Below are positions 45,770 through 58,444 of a DNA stretch of 64,000 nucleotides, piece by piece (position 1 is the first letter of the stretch; each line of letters opens with the position of its first letter). Source of the stretch: Peromyscus leucopus (lineage: Eukaryota; Chordata; Mammalia; Rodentia; Cricetidae); the NCBI RefSeq assembly GCF_004664715.2, contig NC_051068.1, forward strand, positions 15,813,798 through 15,877,797, in the 5' to 3' direction. The position numbers were made by a program, and so were the translations under genes. The notes below the pieces were generated by a model. The model saw only the letters and a list, made by a program, of their open reading frames with translations. It was not told the origin of the DNA and ran no database searches.

Positions 45770-46450
45770 GTATACAGTCTGAGTACTCCTGTGTAAATTC
45801 TTGATGGGACAGTCAAGGGCAATAATCGGGACTATCGGGGGTACAGCCCCTCAATAGCCCTCTTCCAGGGTCCAGGAAGAATCTACAAATAGCTGATAAT
45901 CTAATCGTTGACAATATTAAAGGAATCTATACACATGAAACTCTTTAGTCCATATGCTTCATTTTTCTGAGTTAGTTCTCTCTCTACATAGCTTCTTTTC
46001 TGTTCTTATACTTAGCTCCTCTCTGTTCCTTCTCTTCTTGTCCTGTCATTGTCCTAGTTCCTACTAAGGTCTTTCCATCTCAACCTCATCTTCTTCTCTG
46101 TTCGTTCCTCTGTCCATCTTTCTCACTTCCTCCCCTGCTCTCAAGACCGGACTCAATCCACCTACACTCTGCAAAAACTCTGCCTTGTTGCTATCTCCTC
46201 AGGCCATGTCACTTTGCTAGGAATCTTGCCTCAATTGCTTCCCTCCACCTGGTATACAAAAAACCCCTTTGTCCTGAGTCAATCGCTCTGGAATGCCACT
46301 TGGCCTGTGAGAGGAAGGGGGGTGGGTGGGCTGAGCTTCATTTGCACAAGAAATAAAGCTATGCACCTAGCCTGTCTCCAAGGTGGTATCTCTGGAAGGG
46401 TGTTTATCTTAATTCAGGAGACCATTTGCCATTACAGCCTAGGATGCTTG
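45770..46450. repeat. Probable ERV-derived dispersed repeat
   Basis: The text 'agctgataatctaatcgttg', 'acaatattaaaggaatct' and 'ccctttgtcctgagtcaatc' reads like a rodent ERV-related repeat. The family and borders are uncertain. Confidence 0.4.
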
Positions 46451-46735
46451 AGAAGAAATTTAGGAAAAATACACTGTTGAAAGTCCTTGGGAAGTTATGA
46501 GTGCATATGAAATTAATATCAGAAGACAGCTGATATATTAAAAGTCAAATAACACCAAATATTCCTTGAGATTTGGCTTAATCCTCTCAAAGGCCCTTAG
46601 CTTCTTCCAGATATTAGCTTTTCCATAGTCAGCTGAATTCCTACTACATTCCTGTGGCTTGCAGTAAGGAAACTATAATTTAAGAGCAGTATCTGCACTT
46701 TATCTCATAACCTGCCTGAAGGAAAGAGGCAGGGA

Positions 46736-47162
46736 TGAAGGGTTCACAACACGCCCCCACAGTCGTGTGTTTGCATATGCCTGGCGGACACTTCTGCCTA
46801 GCCAGTTTCAGTCAGGATAGCCATTTCTGGGTCAGGGCGTCTCTCATAACCAGGATGCCTGGCGGACCTGGATACTTCCGCCTAGCCAGTTCCAGGTCAA
46901 GATAGCCATTTCCGGGTCAAGGTGTCTCGCGTGACCAGGATCCGTGACGTTGCATAGCTACATAGGTGCACAACGTAGCCATGTGATCTACGCACATGTG
47001 TGGAGTAGTGACGTGACCTGTGCACGCCCAGCCTTTAAAATCCAGCACCATGTTCCCAGTTCCTTCTTCTCCATACAAATGTCTCTCCCATAGGCCTGCG
47101 CACTCTTATTAGCAGATTCTGTCATGTTTTGTGACATTTTCTTGCAGGGTAAAAGCACAACA
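46736..47162 (+). mobile_element. Solo LTR, family X copy 3
   Basis: Starts TGAAGGGTTCACAACACGCC and ends 'gggtaaaagcacaaca'. It has the same internal duplication as copy 1 (units start at 46790 and 46874, period 84). The AATAAA-containing segment present in copy 1 is missing, so its own poly(A) signal is lost. It lies in the last intron of the RhoGAP gene, in the opposite orientation. The right-hand end is less clear than in copies 1 and 2. Confidence 0.8.
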
Positions 47163-47289
47163 CAGCCACTGCCTGACTGTATTTCTCTGACAGTCTTTAG
47201 CTTTTCTCCCTTGAACTATGAAATCAAATCTGACAGCATAGCATAATTTTCCCCTATGGGTATATATGCTATATGAAGACTTCCAAAAG

Positions 47290-47430
47290 AACATGCATGG
47301 TGGTGCACACCTTTAATCCCAGGTTTCAGGAGGTAGGGCCAAAAGGATCTCTGTGGGTTTGTGACCACCCTGCTCTACAAAGCTAGTTAGTTCCAAGACA
47401 GTCAGGTCTGTTAAAGAGAGAAACCCTGAC
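47290..47430 (+). repeat. B1 SINE
   Basis: 'tgcatggtggtgcacacctt', then 'taatcccaggtttcagg' and 'agagagaaaccctgact'. A diverged B1. Confidence 0.85.
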
Positions 47431-47680
47431 TGGCAAAATTGAGTGGCTATTCTGAGTATTATAAAAATCAGTCAGGAGTCAAGATATCAAGGTAAGTGAC
47501 ATTTCTCCACACATTCTTAACTAATGGTATACATGGCACTTCTAGAATTTACTTCTTACATAAATTCAGGACCACTGTGAAGAAGGAATAACAATTCACA
47601 GGCAGTGAAAACAGAAAAACACCTATAATGTATAGGTGAAGTTTCACTTCCAAATGGTTTTAATAGACTCCCAATCGCTG

Positions 47681-48075
47681 TGCTGTGGGATGTCTTTCTG
47701 TATGCTGTGAATATGTGTTGCTCTGATGGGTTGATAAATAAAGCTGTTTGGCCAATGATGAGGTAGAATAAGGTGAAGCAGTACATTTGAACTGGAGAGA
47801 GAAGAGGAGAAAAGGAGAGTGGGGCAGACACTGTGAGCCATCACCAGGAGAAGCGAGATGTGAAAGTAATGGTAAGCCACAATGGTACATGCCAATGTAT
47901 AGGTCATTAGAAATGGGCTGAGTTAAGCTGTAAGAGCTAGCTAGCGAGAAACCTGAGCCATTAGGTCATACAGTTTGTAAATAATATAAGCTTCTGTGTG
48001 TTTGCTTGGGACATGGGTGGGAGAGATTCATCCAGGCTGTGGGGCCAGGCAGGACTGGAAAAGCTTCCAGCTACA
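47681..48075 (+). mobile_element. Solo LTR, family Y copy 1
   Basis: Starts TGCTGTGGGATGTC and ends 'ccagctaca'. It matches the LTR at 62860 over its length: 'tgtgttgctctgat', 'gataaataaag', 'ttggccaatgatgagg' and 'gtgtgtttgcttggg'. It has an AATAAA near its start, like other rodent ERVK-type LTRs. It lies about 100 bp from the exon 8 donor of the reverse-strand RhoGAP gene. Flanks TCGCTG and CAGCTG are an imperfect match. Confidence 0.78.
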
Positions 48076-48171
48076 CAGCTGTTTGTTGTAAATGATGTTT
48101 TTGGGTGCTAAATGTGTCTAACTCAAAGGTTAAGGTAATAGATCATCTATAATAACCTATAGTTCCCTTAC

Positions 48172-48422
48172 TGTGGAGAGGAGCAGTTGGACTTCTGGGC
48201 ACTGCATCATTGCCTGTGGGGCTTGTCCTCCCACTGGGACAGGGGTTGTCTTCTTGTTCTTCTTCCTCTGTCTCAACACTGTTGGTGGTTGGAGTGTTCA
48301 GGGAATTGTAAGCCTTCTCCCCATCAGAGCAAAGCAATGAGCTCTCATAATGAGCTCTCATAAATGAGCTCTTCTCCAAATATTTTTGGATAATTCTCAA
48401 TAAGGAATTTGACGAGAGAAAC
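48172..48422 (-). pseudogene. Exon 8 seen: RhoGAP end and acidic tail, 13-bp duplication
   Basis: 251 nt. The acceptor is 'tttgtcacag' and the donor GTAAGGG. It begins VSLVKFLIENYPKIFGEELI, the canonical last helix of RhoGAP ('lv.fLIeny..iFge'). A stop follows after YESSL, because TATGAGAGCTCAT is present twice in a row (13-bp exact tandem duplication). With one copy the length would be 238 nt, and the frame would run on into an acidic, Ser/Pro-rich tail (SVETEEEEQEDNPCPSGRTS) and end in phase 1, matching the next exon. Confidence 0.88.
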
Positions 48423-48999
48423 CTGTGACAAAACAAGGCAAACACAAAGGGTCTCTGTCATTTTGCATGGTTGTAAATCACATTTGATATATGAGCCTTG
48501 AGGCTAAAAGTATATAGTTCAAAATTCAGAGAAAAAGGCAGCTTCTACAAAATATGGGGGGGGTCCTGTTAGAAATATGAAAGAAGGTTTTTTTTTTTGA
48601 GGTCAGATAATAAAATGTGATCATCACAGTGCAATACAACATAAGAGGATGATTTCTAATGCTCCCAATGTGATGGCCATTATATACTGTTAACTTGAAT
48701 AACTTTTGTTCCAATTGGAACAGACAAGGATGCTTACAGAAAGGTACAGTTAAGAAGGGAAGACTAACCCTCAATGTGGGCTCCATCCTATTGAAAGTTC
48801 CTACTGGGTGACTAAAAATGAAGGGACAGGCAAAGCCAACTGAGCAAGATCATTCATGTGTCTCTGATTGCTCAGTGTAAGGGCAATGTGCAACAGCTTG
48901 ACAAACAGGTTCATTATTATAAGTAACTTTGTAACTCTGTAGCCTTGGTCCCAGGTTTGGGCACCAAAATATAAGTAACTTTGTTGCAATTCTGGGGGT
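48423..48999. other. Intron 7, left part, nothing recognised
   Basis: Intronic sequence between exons 7 and 8. No repeat that I can name. Confidence 0.4.
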
Positions 49000-49620
49000 T
49001 TGTTGAGGCTGCTAGGACAGCTGAAGGCTGGAGCTGCAAAGAGACAGTTCAGCCCTAGAGGCCAAGGTATCCCAGATACCTTGAGCTGCTTAGAACAGCT
49101 CTGGCCTGGAGGAGTCCCAGACTCCTTGAGCTGCTTAGGAGCCCAGGGCCAGGGTGCTACTTTCCTGTCTGTGATTGGTTGGTTCCACAGGTCAGTTAGC
49201 TAGGGACAGAGATGGCTGTGGTCTGAGCCTAACTGTGTTTCCTTCACTGGCCTTTCTTAGCTTTTGACACTAATTCCAAGGCCAGGGTACATTTCTTTCA
49301 CTGATTCTGATTCTAGGGACCAGGAATGTTTATTTGGTACTGATTTCAGAGTCAAGGCATGTTTCCTTAGTTCTGGGTTTGGGGATAAAGTGTTCATTTA
49401 TCTGGCTCAGGTCCCAAACCCAGGCTGTGTTTTTTTACCTGGTCCTGAGCTCCAGGGCCAGGGTGCTACTTTCCTGCTCTGTGATTGGTTGGTTTCACAG
49501 GTCAGTTGTCCAGGAGCAGAGATGACTCTGATCTGAGCCTGTGTTTCTTTCTGCCCTGATCTTCTCCATCTTTCCCTAGTTCTGGGCTCTAAGGTCAGGG
49601 TGGGTTTCTTTAGGCAGCCC
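49000..49620. repeat. Irregular repeat block with a 100-bp direct duplication
   Basis: The segment at 49142-49245 recurs at 49452-49549 ('ccagggccagggtgctactt' through 'gtgattggttggtt' to 'ctgagcct'). Shorter phrases such as 'ccttgagctgcttag' recur at 49079 and 49124. The short forward ORFs are by-products. Confidence 0.8.
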
Positions 49621-50439
49621 CCTTTCCCTACAATTATATTGGGAAATATTTTATGTAAGGCCTATTTTCAGTGAATTGGGTAATTGTGGATCTGCAATGA
49701 CATGTTGTTTGGAACCCTAGCTTTCTCTTCTGTTTGTTGATTCTACACAATATGAGAAAAGATGTCCTGAGTCGGTCTTCCTGTGTTATACTTCTTACAG
49801 GATCAAGAGCAATTGTTCAATCAATAGTTAATCAGAAACTCAAATACTTAGAGTCCAAATAACCATTTGGTCTTTATGCTGAATAAATTCTGGTATTTTA
49901 TTATAGTATTTGAAATGTGTTTGCCATAGAAGAGTGTCTCTAATCCAACCATAATCAGCAACAAGAGGCCAAGGATATATTTAATCACACTAACCATGCC
50001 TCAGAACAACATATCTGATAAAACAATCCATATCGTCTTTGTGTAGTTGAGAAACCACCTTGAAAACAAGTAGAAATTCACACATTCCTCAGTGATGACA
50101 TCAAGGGTTCAGTCTTGATTTTCTAACCCAGCACCTGCGTTTTCTTATCATTTCACAATGTTAGCTCTCAGTGGGTTAGTCAACATTCTAAATCGCAATT
50201 GACAAAGGACTGAGTTACTGAGCCCAAATAGCCATTTAAATTTTACTTACTCAAAATCCACAAATGATTCTTCCTCTCCAGATGAATGACAATCAAGGGT
50301 GCACTCATTTAAAAAACAAAAAACAAACAAACAAAAAAAAAACCAACAAAAATAAACCCCAGACTCTCAGAATAATCCTGTGTTCCTGTCTCATTGTGAA
50401 GACTTGTTTACTCTAGGCATAAAACATATGTCTCATTAC
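49621..50439. other. Intron 7, right part, nothing recognised
   Basis: Contains a short AAAAC/AAAC low-complexity tract at 50310-50350. Otherwise unremarkable. Confidence 0.4.
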
Positions 50440-50626
50440 CTTTTTGGTGATATCTGCCAATCTTGAGTTGCAGGAACTAGGCAGGCATAGAATGCACAGG
50501 GCTATGCAAATAGCTAAATTAGAAGATGTCATGTGGTTGAATCCAGAGTTTCTCTCAATTTTGTATAATATTCCAAAAAGTTGTTTCAAAAGGATGACAT
50601 TCGGTTGGGGTAGTTGCTCTAAAAGA
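50440..50626 (-). CDS. Exon 7 seen: RhoGAP helix with catalytic Asn
   Basis: 187 nt. The acceptor is 'ctgtgttcag' and the donor GTAATGAG. It reads LLEQLPQPNVILLKQLFGIL, then MTSSNLAICIALCILCLPSS, ending ITKK. This is the 'LP..n..ll..l...l..i', 'M...nLAi..aP' region that holds the conserved Asn next to the GTPase. The usual Pro after 'CIA' is Leu. The frame is fully open. Confidence 0.92.
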
Positions 50627-50817
50627 CTGAACACAGAGACAACTTATTTTAAAACAATAAATTTTACTCATAAAATTGTAAATATAAAGAAAGGGAATGA
50701 GTAATTGTATCTTATTCGTGGTCCCCTGAGAATAAAATGGAAGGAGGAATGTGTCCTATAAATTATGCTTGAAATATCTCCCCAAAGTCAGAAAAAAAGA
50801 ACAAATTTAATTGATAT

Positions 50818-50818
<1 letters not shown>

Positions 50819-50869
<51 letters not shown>
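50819..50869. repeat. (CA)n microsatellite
   Basis: Uninterrupted CA run of about 25 units within the intron between exons 6 and 7. Confidence 0.97.
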
Positions 50870-50872
<3 letters not shown>

Positions 50873-51084
50873 ACATAAATGCTGAGATTAAAAGCATGGG
50901 CCACTGTGACTCCCCAAGTCATACTTCTCCTTTCACAATGTCCTCTGTATTTGTGAACAATTGAAACCTTTTGTTGTCAGTCAATATATTTAGTAAATGA
51001 TTCTGTGGTATATGATCTAATGTGTCTAAGCAAACATTATTCCTCTTTTTGTTGGTGTTACTCAGGAAATTAGTGAATCATTAC

Positions 51085-51194
51085 CTCTGCACTGCAGCTA
51101 CTTTCTTCTCTTCATACACTTGGTCCAGGACACCAAGCCATTCATCATATAGTCTAGATGTCAGCACACTTCCTGGTATATTTCTTAGAAACTC
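51085..51194 (-). CDS. Exon 6 seen: RhoGAP middle
   Basis: 110 nt (36 codons plus two bases). The donor GTAATG is acceptable and the acceptor (tatgtatgtaag) has a weak pyrimidine tract. It reads EFLRNIPGSVLTSRLYDEWL, then GVLDQVYEEKKVAAVQ. This is the 'yLReiP..ll...ly..w' part of a RhoGAP domain, continuing from 'VASILK'. The two spare bases plus the first base of the next exon make Ser. Confidence 0.88.
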
Positions 51195-51631
51195 CTTACA
51201 TACATAGAAAAGAAATATTTTTGTGGAAAATGTATATCACAGAAATTGCTCAGAATACTTTCAACTATAAAATTCAGCTTAGTTCCAACTTCATTCTTAG
51301 TTCCCAACCTATACCCTAGTTGGAACCTAGTCTGACATGTAGACCCACTAAGTTTTGTCCATCAAAACTAGAAACCTAAGAGCAGCTTTTGGGTAGAGCA
51401 CACTGGCACACATTTAAGAGATCAATACCTCATCTCAACTCTTATGTTCAAATGACAAACATATGCATTATGGTAATTTCTTCATGATCAAGGACTTTTT
51501 GCTTCTCACTCTAATGGTTCTGAAACAAGTGATCTAACTGCATGGATGCATGTGCTCATAAGCAAAGGCTGGGTGAGCCTGGACTTTCTTTCATGTGCTG
51601 AGTTCTCCAAGAGAAAATGCTTAAGTAACAT

Positions 51632-52566
51632 TGTTGTAGAATATTATTTTAAGGTGTGTTACTTTTGTTTATGTTGCATTTGTTTAACTCTGTGAAACTG
51701 TGTTTGTGCCTGTCTAAAATACCTGATGGCCTAATAAAGAGCTGAATGGCCAGGAGGGAGACAGGAGAGAAAAATAGGTGGGGCTGGCATGCAGTAAGAA
51801 TACATAGAAGGAGAAATCTGGAAAGGGGTGTAGACGAAATTCTAAACAGTCTTAGTAAATAAGAAATGCAGAGCCAAATACAGAGGCAAATAGCCAAAGA
51901 GATCGGAGAGTCACGACTACCTTATCTTACCACCTTGCCAACGTTGCTTCCCCTGAGAGAGAGCCCTTCTTCCAGTGTGACTTGTCTTTTTATTGCCTTT
52001 CTATCCTGCCTTCTCATTGGCTCTAAACCCAACCACATGATGTCCTCATCACTGCCTGTCTATATAGACCTCCAGGTCTTTATGGTTGGTACTGGGATTA
52101 AAGGCTCTTCTCACCATGCTTGGCTGTGTCCTTGACCACACAGAGACTCTGTCTGCCCTGTGATCAGGATTAAGGGATGGGCTACCACCACCAGACTTCT
52201 GCTTAGTGGCTTGCTTTTACCTCTGATCTCCAGGCAACTTTATTTATTAACATACAAATAAAATCACATTTCAGCACAAATAAAATATCACTACAAAGGG
52301 GAATATCAAGGAGCCAGAGAAGGATGAGGCCTCCAGGGCCCAGCCACCCGGCTACATAGCAAGCCAGGGAGTAAGAATGAAAGTAAGATATACAGAAGTA
52401 AGAAAAGAAAAGGCCCAGAGGGGAAAAGGTAGATGGGATAATTTAAAGGTAAGAAAAGCTGGCAAGAAATAAGCCATGCTAAGACTGGGCATCTGTAATT
52501 AAGACTAAACCTTGTGTATGGTTTGAGAACTTAGTGCCCCCCCTCAAAAGAGCAAAAACAACAATA
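51632..52566 (+). mobile_element. LTR interrupted by a second LTR
   Basis: The outer LTR begins TGTTGTAGAATATT. It has AATAAA at about 51734 and runs to 51828, then resumes at 52302 ('aatatcaaggagccagagaa') and ends near 52566. TAACAT occurs at 51626-51631 and 52567-52572, a likely 6-bp target duplication, though the exact right end is unclear. It lies in the intron between exons 5 and 6. Confidence 0.7.
51829..52295 (-). mobile_element. Nested solo LTR
   Basis: 467 bp, from TGTAGACGAAATTC to 'atcactaca', flanked by exact duplications AAGGGG (51823-51828 and 52296-52301). The reverse-strand reading has TGTAGTGATATTTTATT and an early AATAAA, so it is probably in reverse orientation. It carries antisense B1-like text ('actgggattaaaggctcttc'). 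It is clearly younger than the LTR it splits. Confidence 0.82.
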
Positions 52567-53068
52567 TAACATCCTCTAAGTGGCAGAGGAAATGGAATGT
52601 ATGTCTTTGTATAGTGACTGTCAAATAAATATCACAAGACTGAGCAACAATATGGTTGCTTAAACAATATTCCTGAACAAAAATATCATCCTAAAATAGC
52701 ACTAACTTGGGATGGGGAAATTTCATGAAGCCAAACTTCTAGATGTAGAACTACAGGCACATAAATACTACTGAGAGTGGAAAAGTACGTCTTCCTCAAA
52801 GATGAACCCCCTAATTGGTAATCCAATACCAATTGGTGGCTAAGAAATAGTGCATATACTGCTACCCATTAGTGGACTCATCAGGTGGTTTTAACATTTT
52901 TATGGATGTATATGTATATATGTATGTAATAACAAAAATTAAAGAAAATGGACCCTGTATTTGAGAGGAAGTGGGAAGTTGATGGGAAAAATGAGAGCAA
53001 GGAAAAGGAAGGAATGAAATGATGTAATTTAAGTTGAATTTTAATAGTAACTTAAAAGTATCATTTTA

Positions 53069-53175
53069 TGGGGCTGAAGAGATGGCTCAGTGATTAAGAA
53101 TGCCAGCTTCAAAGCCATGAGGACCTGCATTTGGATCTCAACATTGCATGAGAGGAAGACAGGAAAATCATGGGA
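53069..53175 (+). repeat. B2 SINE, partial
   Basis: 'ggggctgaagagatggctca' and 'gtgattaagaatgccagctt' form the head. The tail is missing. Confidence 0.85.
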
Positions 53176-53619
53176 TCTTACTGGCTATGTGTAGCCAAAG
53201 TGTATGTGGAGGAGATGCATGCTCTATTAAGGAAGAAAAATTCACCTCTGAGAGAAAAAAAAAAACTTAAAGAGTGACAGAGAATGATGGAAACTGGTAA
53301 CAAAACACATCTGACTAGGCATGTATACAAGGTGACACTCATGTGTCTGTATAAAATGACCCTCCATACCCTATTATTATTTTGAAACCTGTTTTGCATG
53401 AGGAACAGAGGAATCAAATAAAAGATACTTAGTCACATTACCCTTCACTGTGACTGGTTTATGCTTGAACCCTTCTGTTGTGAGTATCAGAGGAACCTTT
53501 GGCTTATCAGATTTCTATCAGTCCTGTCTACTGTCCTTCAAGAGTACACATGATGCAGGAAACTACTCACACCGATTGGGAGGAATCCTGAGTGTAGAGG
53601 ATGCGAGGACTCGCCCTAC

Positions 53620-53780
53620 CTTTAAGATAGATGCCACAACAGGGACACTTTCGTTGTTCAAGTTCACTTCTGTCCCGGAATCCAGCCTTTCCTTTAGGGA
53701 TAGGAATGCTCTTGTTTTGCAGGTGTGCTGAAGATACCTTCAGTGATTGGCCCCCTTACACTAATAAAGGATAGTATGTC
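53620..53780 (-). pseudogene. Exon 5 seen: RhoGAP arginine-finger exon, frameshifted
   Basis: 161 nt. The acceptor is 'cttttctcag' and the donor GTAGGGCG. It reads DILSFISVRGPITEGIFSTP and then reaches a stop (TAA) eight codons later. A +2-nt difference from the sister exon at 43686 (159 nt) explains it. After the shift the frame resumes as LKERLDSGTEVNLNNESVPV, ending VASILK, which fits RhoGAP perfectly. The catalytic 'GIFR' arginine is Ser here. The exon is therefore doubly inactivated: the finger is lost and the frame is broken. Confidence 0.88.
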
Positions 53781-54198
53781 CTGAGAAAAGAAAGAGAAAC
53801 ACCTGTCACTCCACTGGCAGTACAGAGCAGGGTTTCCTTCTTCTTGAGAACCAGGCTAATGGTGTGCGCAGGTGCAATGCAAGAGCTGGCGTAGACGAAG
53901 AGGACCTTGACCTGGTTTTGGTGCTTCTATCTCCTGTTGTACCAATCCTACCCTAATGTTAACCTTGAGACCTCAGGCATTGTTTATTTGTAATCAGATT
54001 TTCCACTACAGTAAAGTGATTTAATCTAACTTTTCCAATACACGGTTTGTGGTGAATAGCCCTCTCTTACCTTCCTATTCTTAAGCCAATGATTTGATGC
54101 ACACTTGCTTCTCCACTTGATAGAATTGAAAGGGAGGTATTTAGGAGAAGCAGGATTTTGTCCTCAAGGCAGCCAGAGAAGAACCATATGAGACCTAC

Positions 54199-54377
54199 CA
54201 GAATTGCTGTGGGTAGATTGCCATCCTCACAAATGGCAGTCAGATCTTTTCCGAAGATTTTTCCTGTCTTCACAACTGGCGGGGCTGTGCACACTTGGTC
54301 CTCGTGGGGCACAGAGCCCTTGTGGAACAACCAGGATCTGAAAGGCTGTCTTCTCTTAACTGTTGGCTCCTCTGTAT
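54199..54377 (-). CDS. Exon 4 seen: start of RhoGAP domain
   Basis: 179 nt. The acceptor is 'ctcctctttag' and the donor GTAGGTC. The N-terminal part is a basic Ser/Arg linker (TEEPTVKRRQPFRSWLF). It then gives KIFGKDLTAICEDGNLPTAI and L, the classic RhoGAP entry 'lFG.pL..ice...lP..il'. It is open across its length and ends in phase 0. A diverged second copy of this exon lies at 45205. Confidence 0.9.
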
Positions 54378-54531
54378 CTAAAGAGGAGATGAGATCATTA
54401 CACAGAGTAGTTTCATTTATAAACTTTGTCGCAGATTCCCAGTTTATAATGTACCTCGTATAACACATACAAAGAGGTTATCATTTCTGATATAAAATTC
54501 CCCACATTCTTAAGTTGGTTACTCATCCTGT

Positions 54532-54532
<1 letters not shown>

Positions 54533-54587
<55 letters not shown>

Positions 54588-54597
54588 TGTGTGTGTA
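54533..54597. repeat. (GT)n microsatellite
   Basis: Long GT run with one T interruption, in the intron upstream of exon 4. Confidence 0.96.
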
Positions 54598-55209
54598 TTC
54601 TTCTTCTCTATACTCTACACAGTTGTTAGTCTCAGAGACTTGATCTGAGTGTTCTTCGGTGGGAATTCTCACAACACAATGCTGTCTAGCCCCGATTACA
54701 TCATGAGGTACTTGATTGCCAGTTGAACAAGCTTCCTGAGTTATATACCATCAGAGGCCTCAGCGGTCATTTCCTTTCTCACAGCCTCCCTCACTGGTAT
54801 TCAGATCAAGCTGTGTTCTTGTCCTCCAGCGTCATAGTGTCCCATTCTTAGCTTTCTTGCTGAGCTTTTTGAAGAACCACGGTCAGATTTCTTTCCTCAG
54901 CAGCAGAAGTGTGCATGACTACGTTTGTCAGGCAGACTCGGGACCCATGCTCCCACTGTGTTAGTTCAAAGCTGAGATCAAAGTCTCTTTTTCTCTTCTG
55001 AGATTGCTTTTAGAATATTGGACCATAGTGAAATCTTAAAAAGTTACTACAAATGCATTAACAGTAAACAAAGGAGTCACAGAACAAAACACAAAATAAA
55101 CAGTCTTTCTCAGCATACAATATACTGGTTGGCTTTCCAATACCAAATAGTCAGGCCTTAAAACACAAGTAATATCATTCAGATTGAGTAAGATGTGTGT
55201 GGGAGTGAG

Positions 55210-55250
<41 letters not shown>

Positions 55251-55986
55251 TCGTGTACACATGTGCTTATACATGTATATATGTAATAATTTTTTAAAAG
55301 ACAAAAAATTGAAAGCAATCTCAGTGGTTCATGGGATGTTTTGGAGAAAGGAGAGGAAAGGGGAAAATAATGAAAATATAATATAATTTGAAAAAATATT
55401 TAAATAAATTCAGTCTCCAGTATGTAAATATTAGGTCCATTTCCAGTTCAGAGTCAGGTCTAAAGACACACATAAAACACAGTTGTTTTGTGAACTGAAA
55501 TGATATTAGAGACTGGCCTCCAATCCTAAGGCCATTTCTACCAAAGTCCAGAACAAATGATCTCCCCTTCTGTACATGTAACTTTTCTGTATAACTTTCA
55601 TTACACGTTTGTCTAAGTGTAGTGATTAGGACATTTTTTGCTGTGATCATGAAACCACATGATGGGGAACATATAGGGATCCAGGTCTTAGAAATCATAT
55701 TCTAATGGGACCAAAGTTGTCTGCACACATGGTTATGTGTAGGCAGTATCTTGGCATACTTATGGTGACAATCTGTCTGGAAGAATGAAATGTCCTCCCT
55801 ATGGACAAGCGAGTCTTGCAGCACTTAGAATTCTCTCAAGTCTGGCCTGGGGCATGTTGTTTGGTTTTTGATTTTGTTCCTTATTGTGCCCCTTTCCAAA
55901 CAAGAAATGACACTATGCATTGATATTGTATGCAGAACAGAAACTGGAATTGAGAAAGGCCACTTGAAGGAAGGTCAGGGACTCAC
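54598..55986. other. Intron 3, with a second GT microsatellite
   Basis: GT run at 55209-55241. No other feature was recognised. The 125-residue reverse ORF at 55321-55698 is unsupported. Confidence 0.45.
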
Positions 55987-56169
55987 TGCTCTGCTTCTGG
56001 CTTCCTGCTGGGTCTCTGGGCTTTAGGATGAATCGCCCCTGTAGATCTGGTTGTTCCACATATAGCCCAGGCAGGGCAGGAAAAGCTGTGCACTTCCTTG
56101 ATTTCCGTCGTCGTCGACTGACGTTACTTTGAATGTTTCTCATGATGATGTCATAGGGATGCTCATGCT
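55987..56169 (-). CDS. Exon 3 seen: RA domain end and linker
   Basis: 183 nt. The acceptor is 'cttctcatag' and the donor GTGAGTCC. It begins HEHPYDIIMRNI, matching the 'HEyPygI.m..i' step of ARHGAP20 RA domains. It passes through a basic run (SRRRRKSRK) and ends near GRFILKPRDPAGSQKQS, the 'fiLkPr' strand. The open frame runs through the whole exon. The basic cluster could act as a nuclear or membrane-binding patch, but this is inference. It ends in phase 1 and splices in frame to 54377. Confidence 0.88.
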
Positions 56170-57813
<1,644 letters not shown>

Positions 57814-58030
57814 TAGTCTGATTTCTGTTCCTTGAGTAACCAAGAATGTCCCCACAGATTGTTCTCAGAATACATGAGAAAGGTTTGAACAACAAGGCAA
57901 TGTAGTCTCACCTCCAAAAGACATCCTCACTGTTACTTGTCTGAAGGTCACTACAAGTCTTAGAACATCACCTTTTCAGTATCTTTTGAAGGTCAGCCTC
58001 AGGAGCAGACTTGGTAATCTCAGATTTTTA

Positions 58031-58166
58031 ATTTTTTTTTCTTTTTGGTTTTTTGAGACAGGGTTTCTCTGTGTAGCTTTGCACCTTTCCTGGATCTCAG
58101 TCTCTAGACCAGGCTGGCCTTGAACTCACAAAGATCCACCTGCCTCTGCCTCCCGAGTGGGAGGGA
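58031..58166 (-). repeat. B1 SINE, reverse orientation, cricetid-type
   Basis: A T-rich start, then 'gagacagggtttctctgtgt', 'agctttgcacctttcctgg' and 'tgaactcacaaagatccacc'. The 'gcacctttcctgga' wording is the reverse of the cricetid-type B1 insert noted at 8187. Confidence 0.95.
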
Positions 58167-58444
58167 TTTTTAATTCTTATCCAAATGCTTCAGATAAATC
58201 TCCTATTACTATTACCTATGTCTCAATAATCTTGTGAAAAATTCCAGAAAAATGTAACGTAAGGAATAGCAGGTGATTCAGTCAGGAAGGCTCCATAAGT
58301 CTGAACAGAATATCTGCCATACAATGAGTCATAGAGAGATGTGAACTGACTATATTTACATGGATTCAGAGAAATGGCTAGATTTCACATTTTCAATCCA
58401 AAACAGAAGCTACATAGTTTGGAGTAAATAGAATATTCTTTAAA

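Noticed and set aside
53450..53731. 93-codon forward ORF overlapping exon 5
   Set aside because: It lies opposite the reverse-strand RhoGAP exon and has no domain. It is an antisense shadow.
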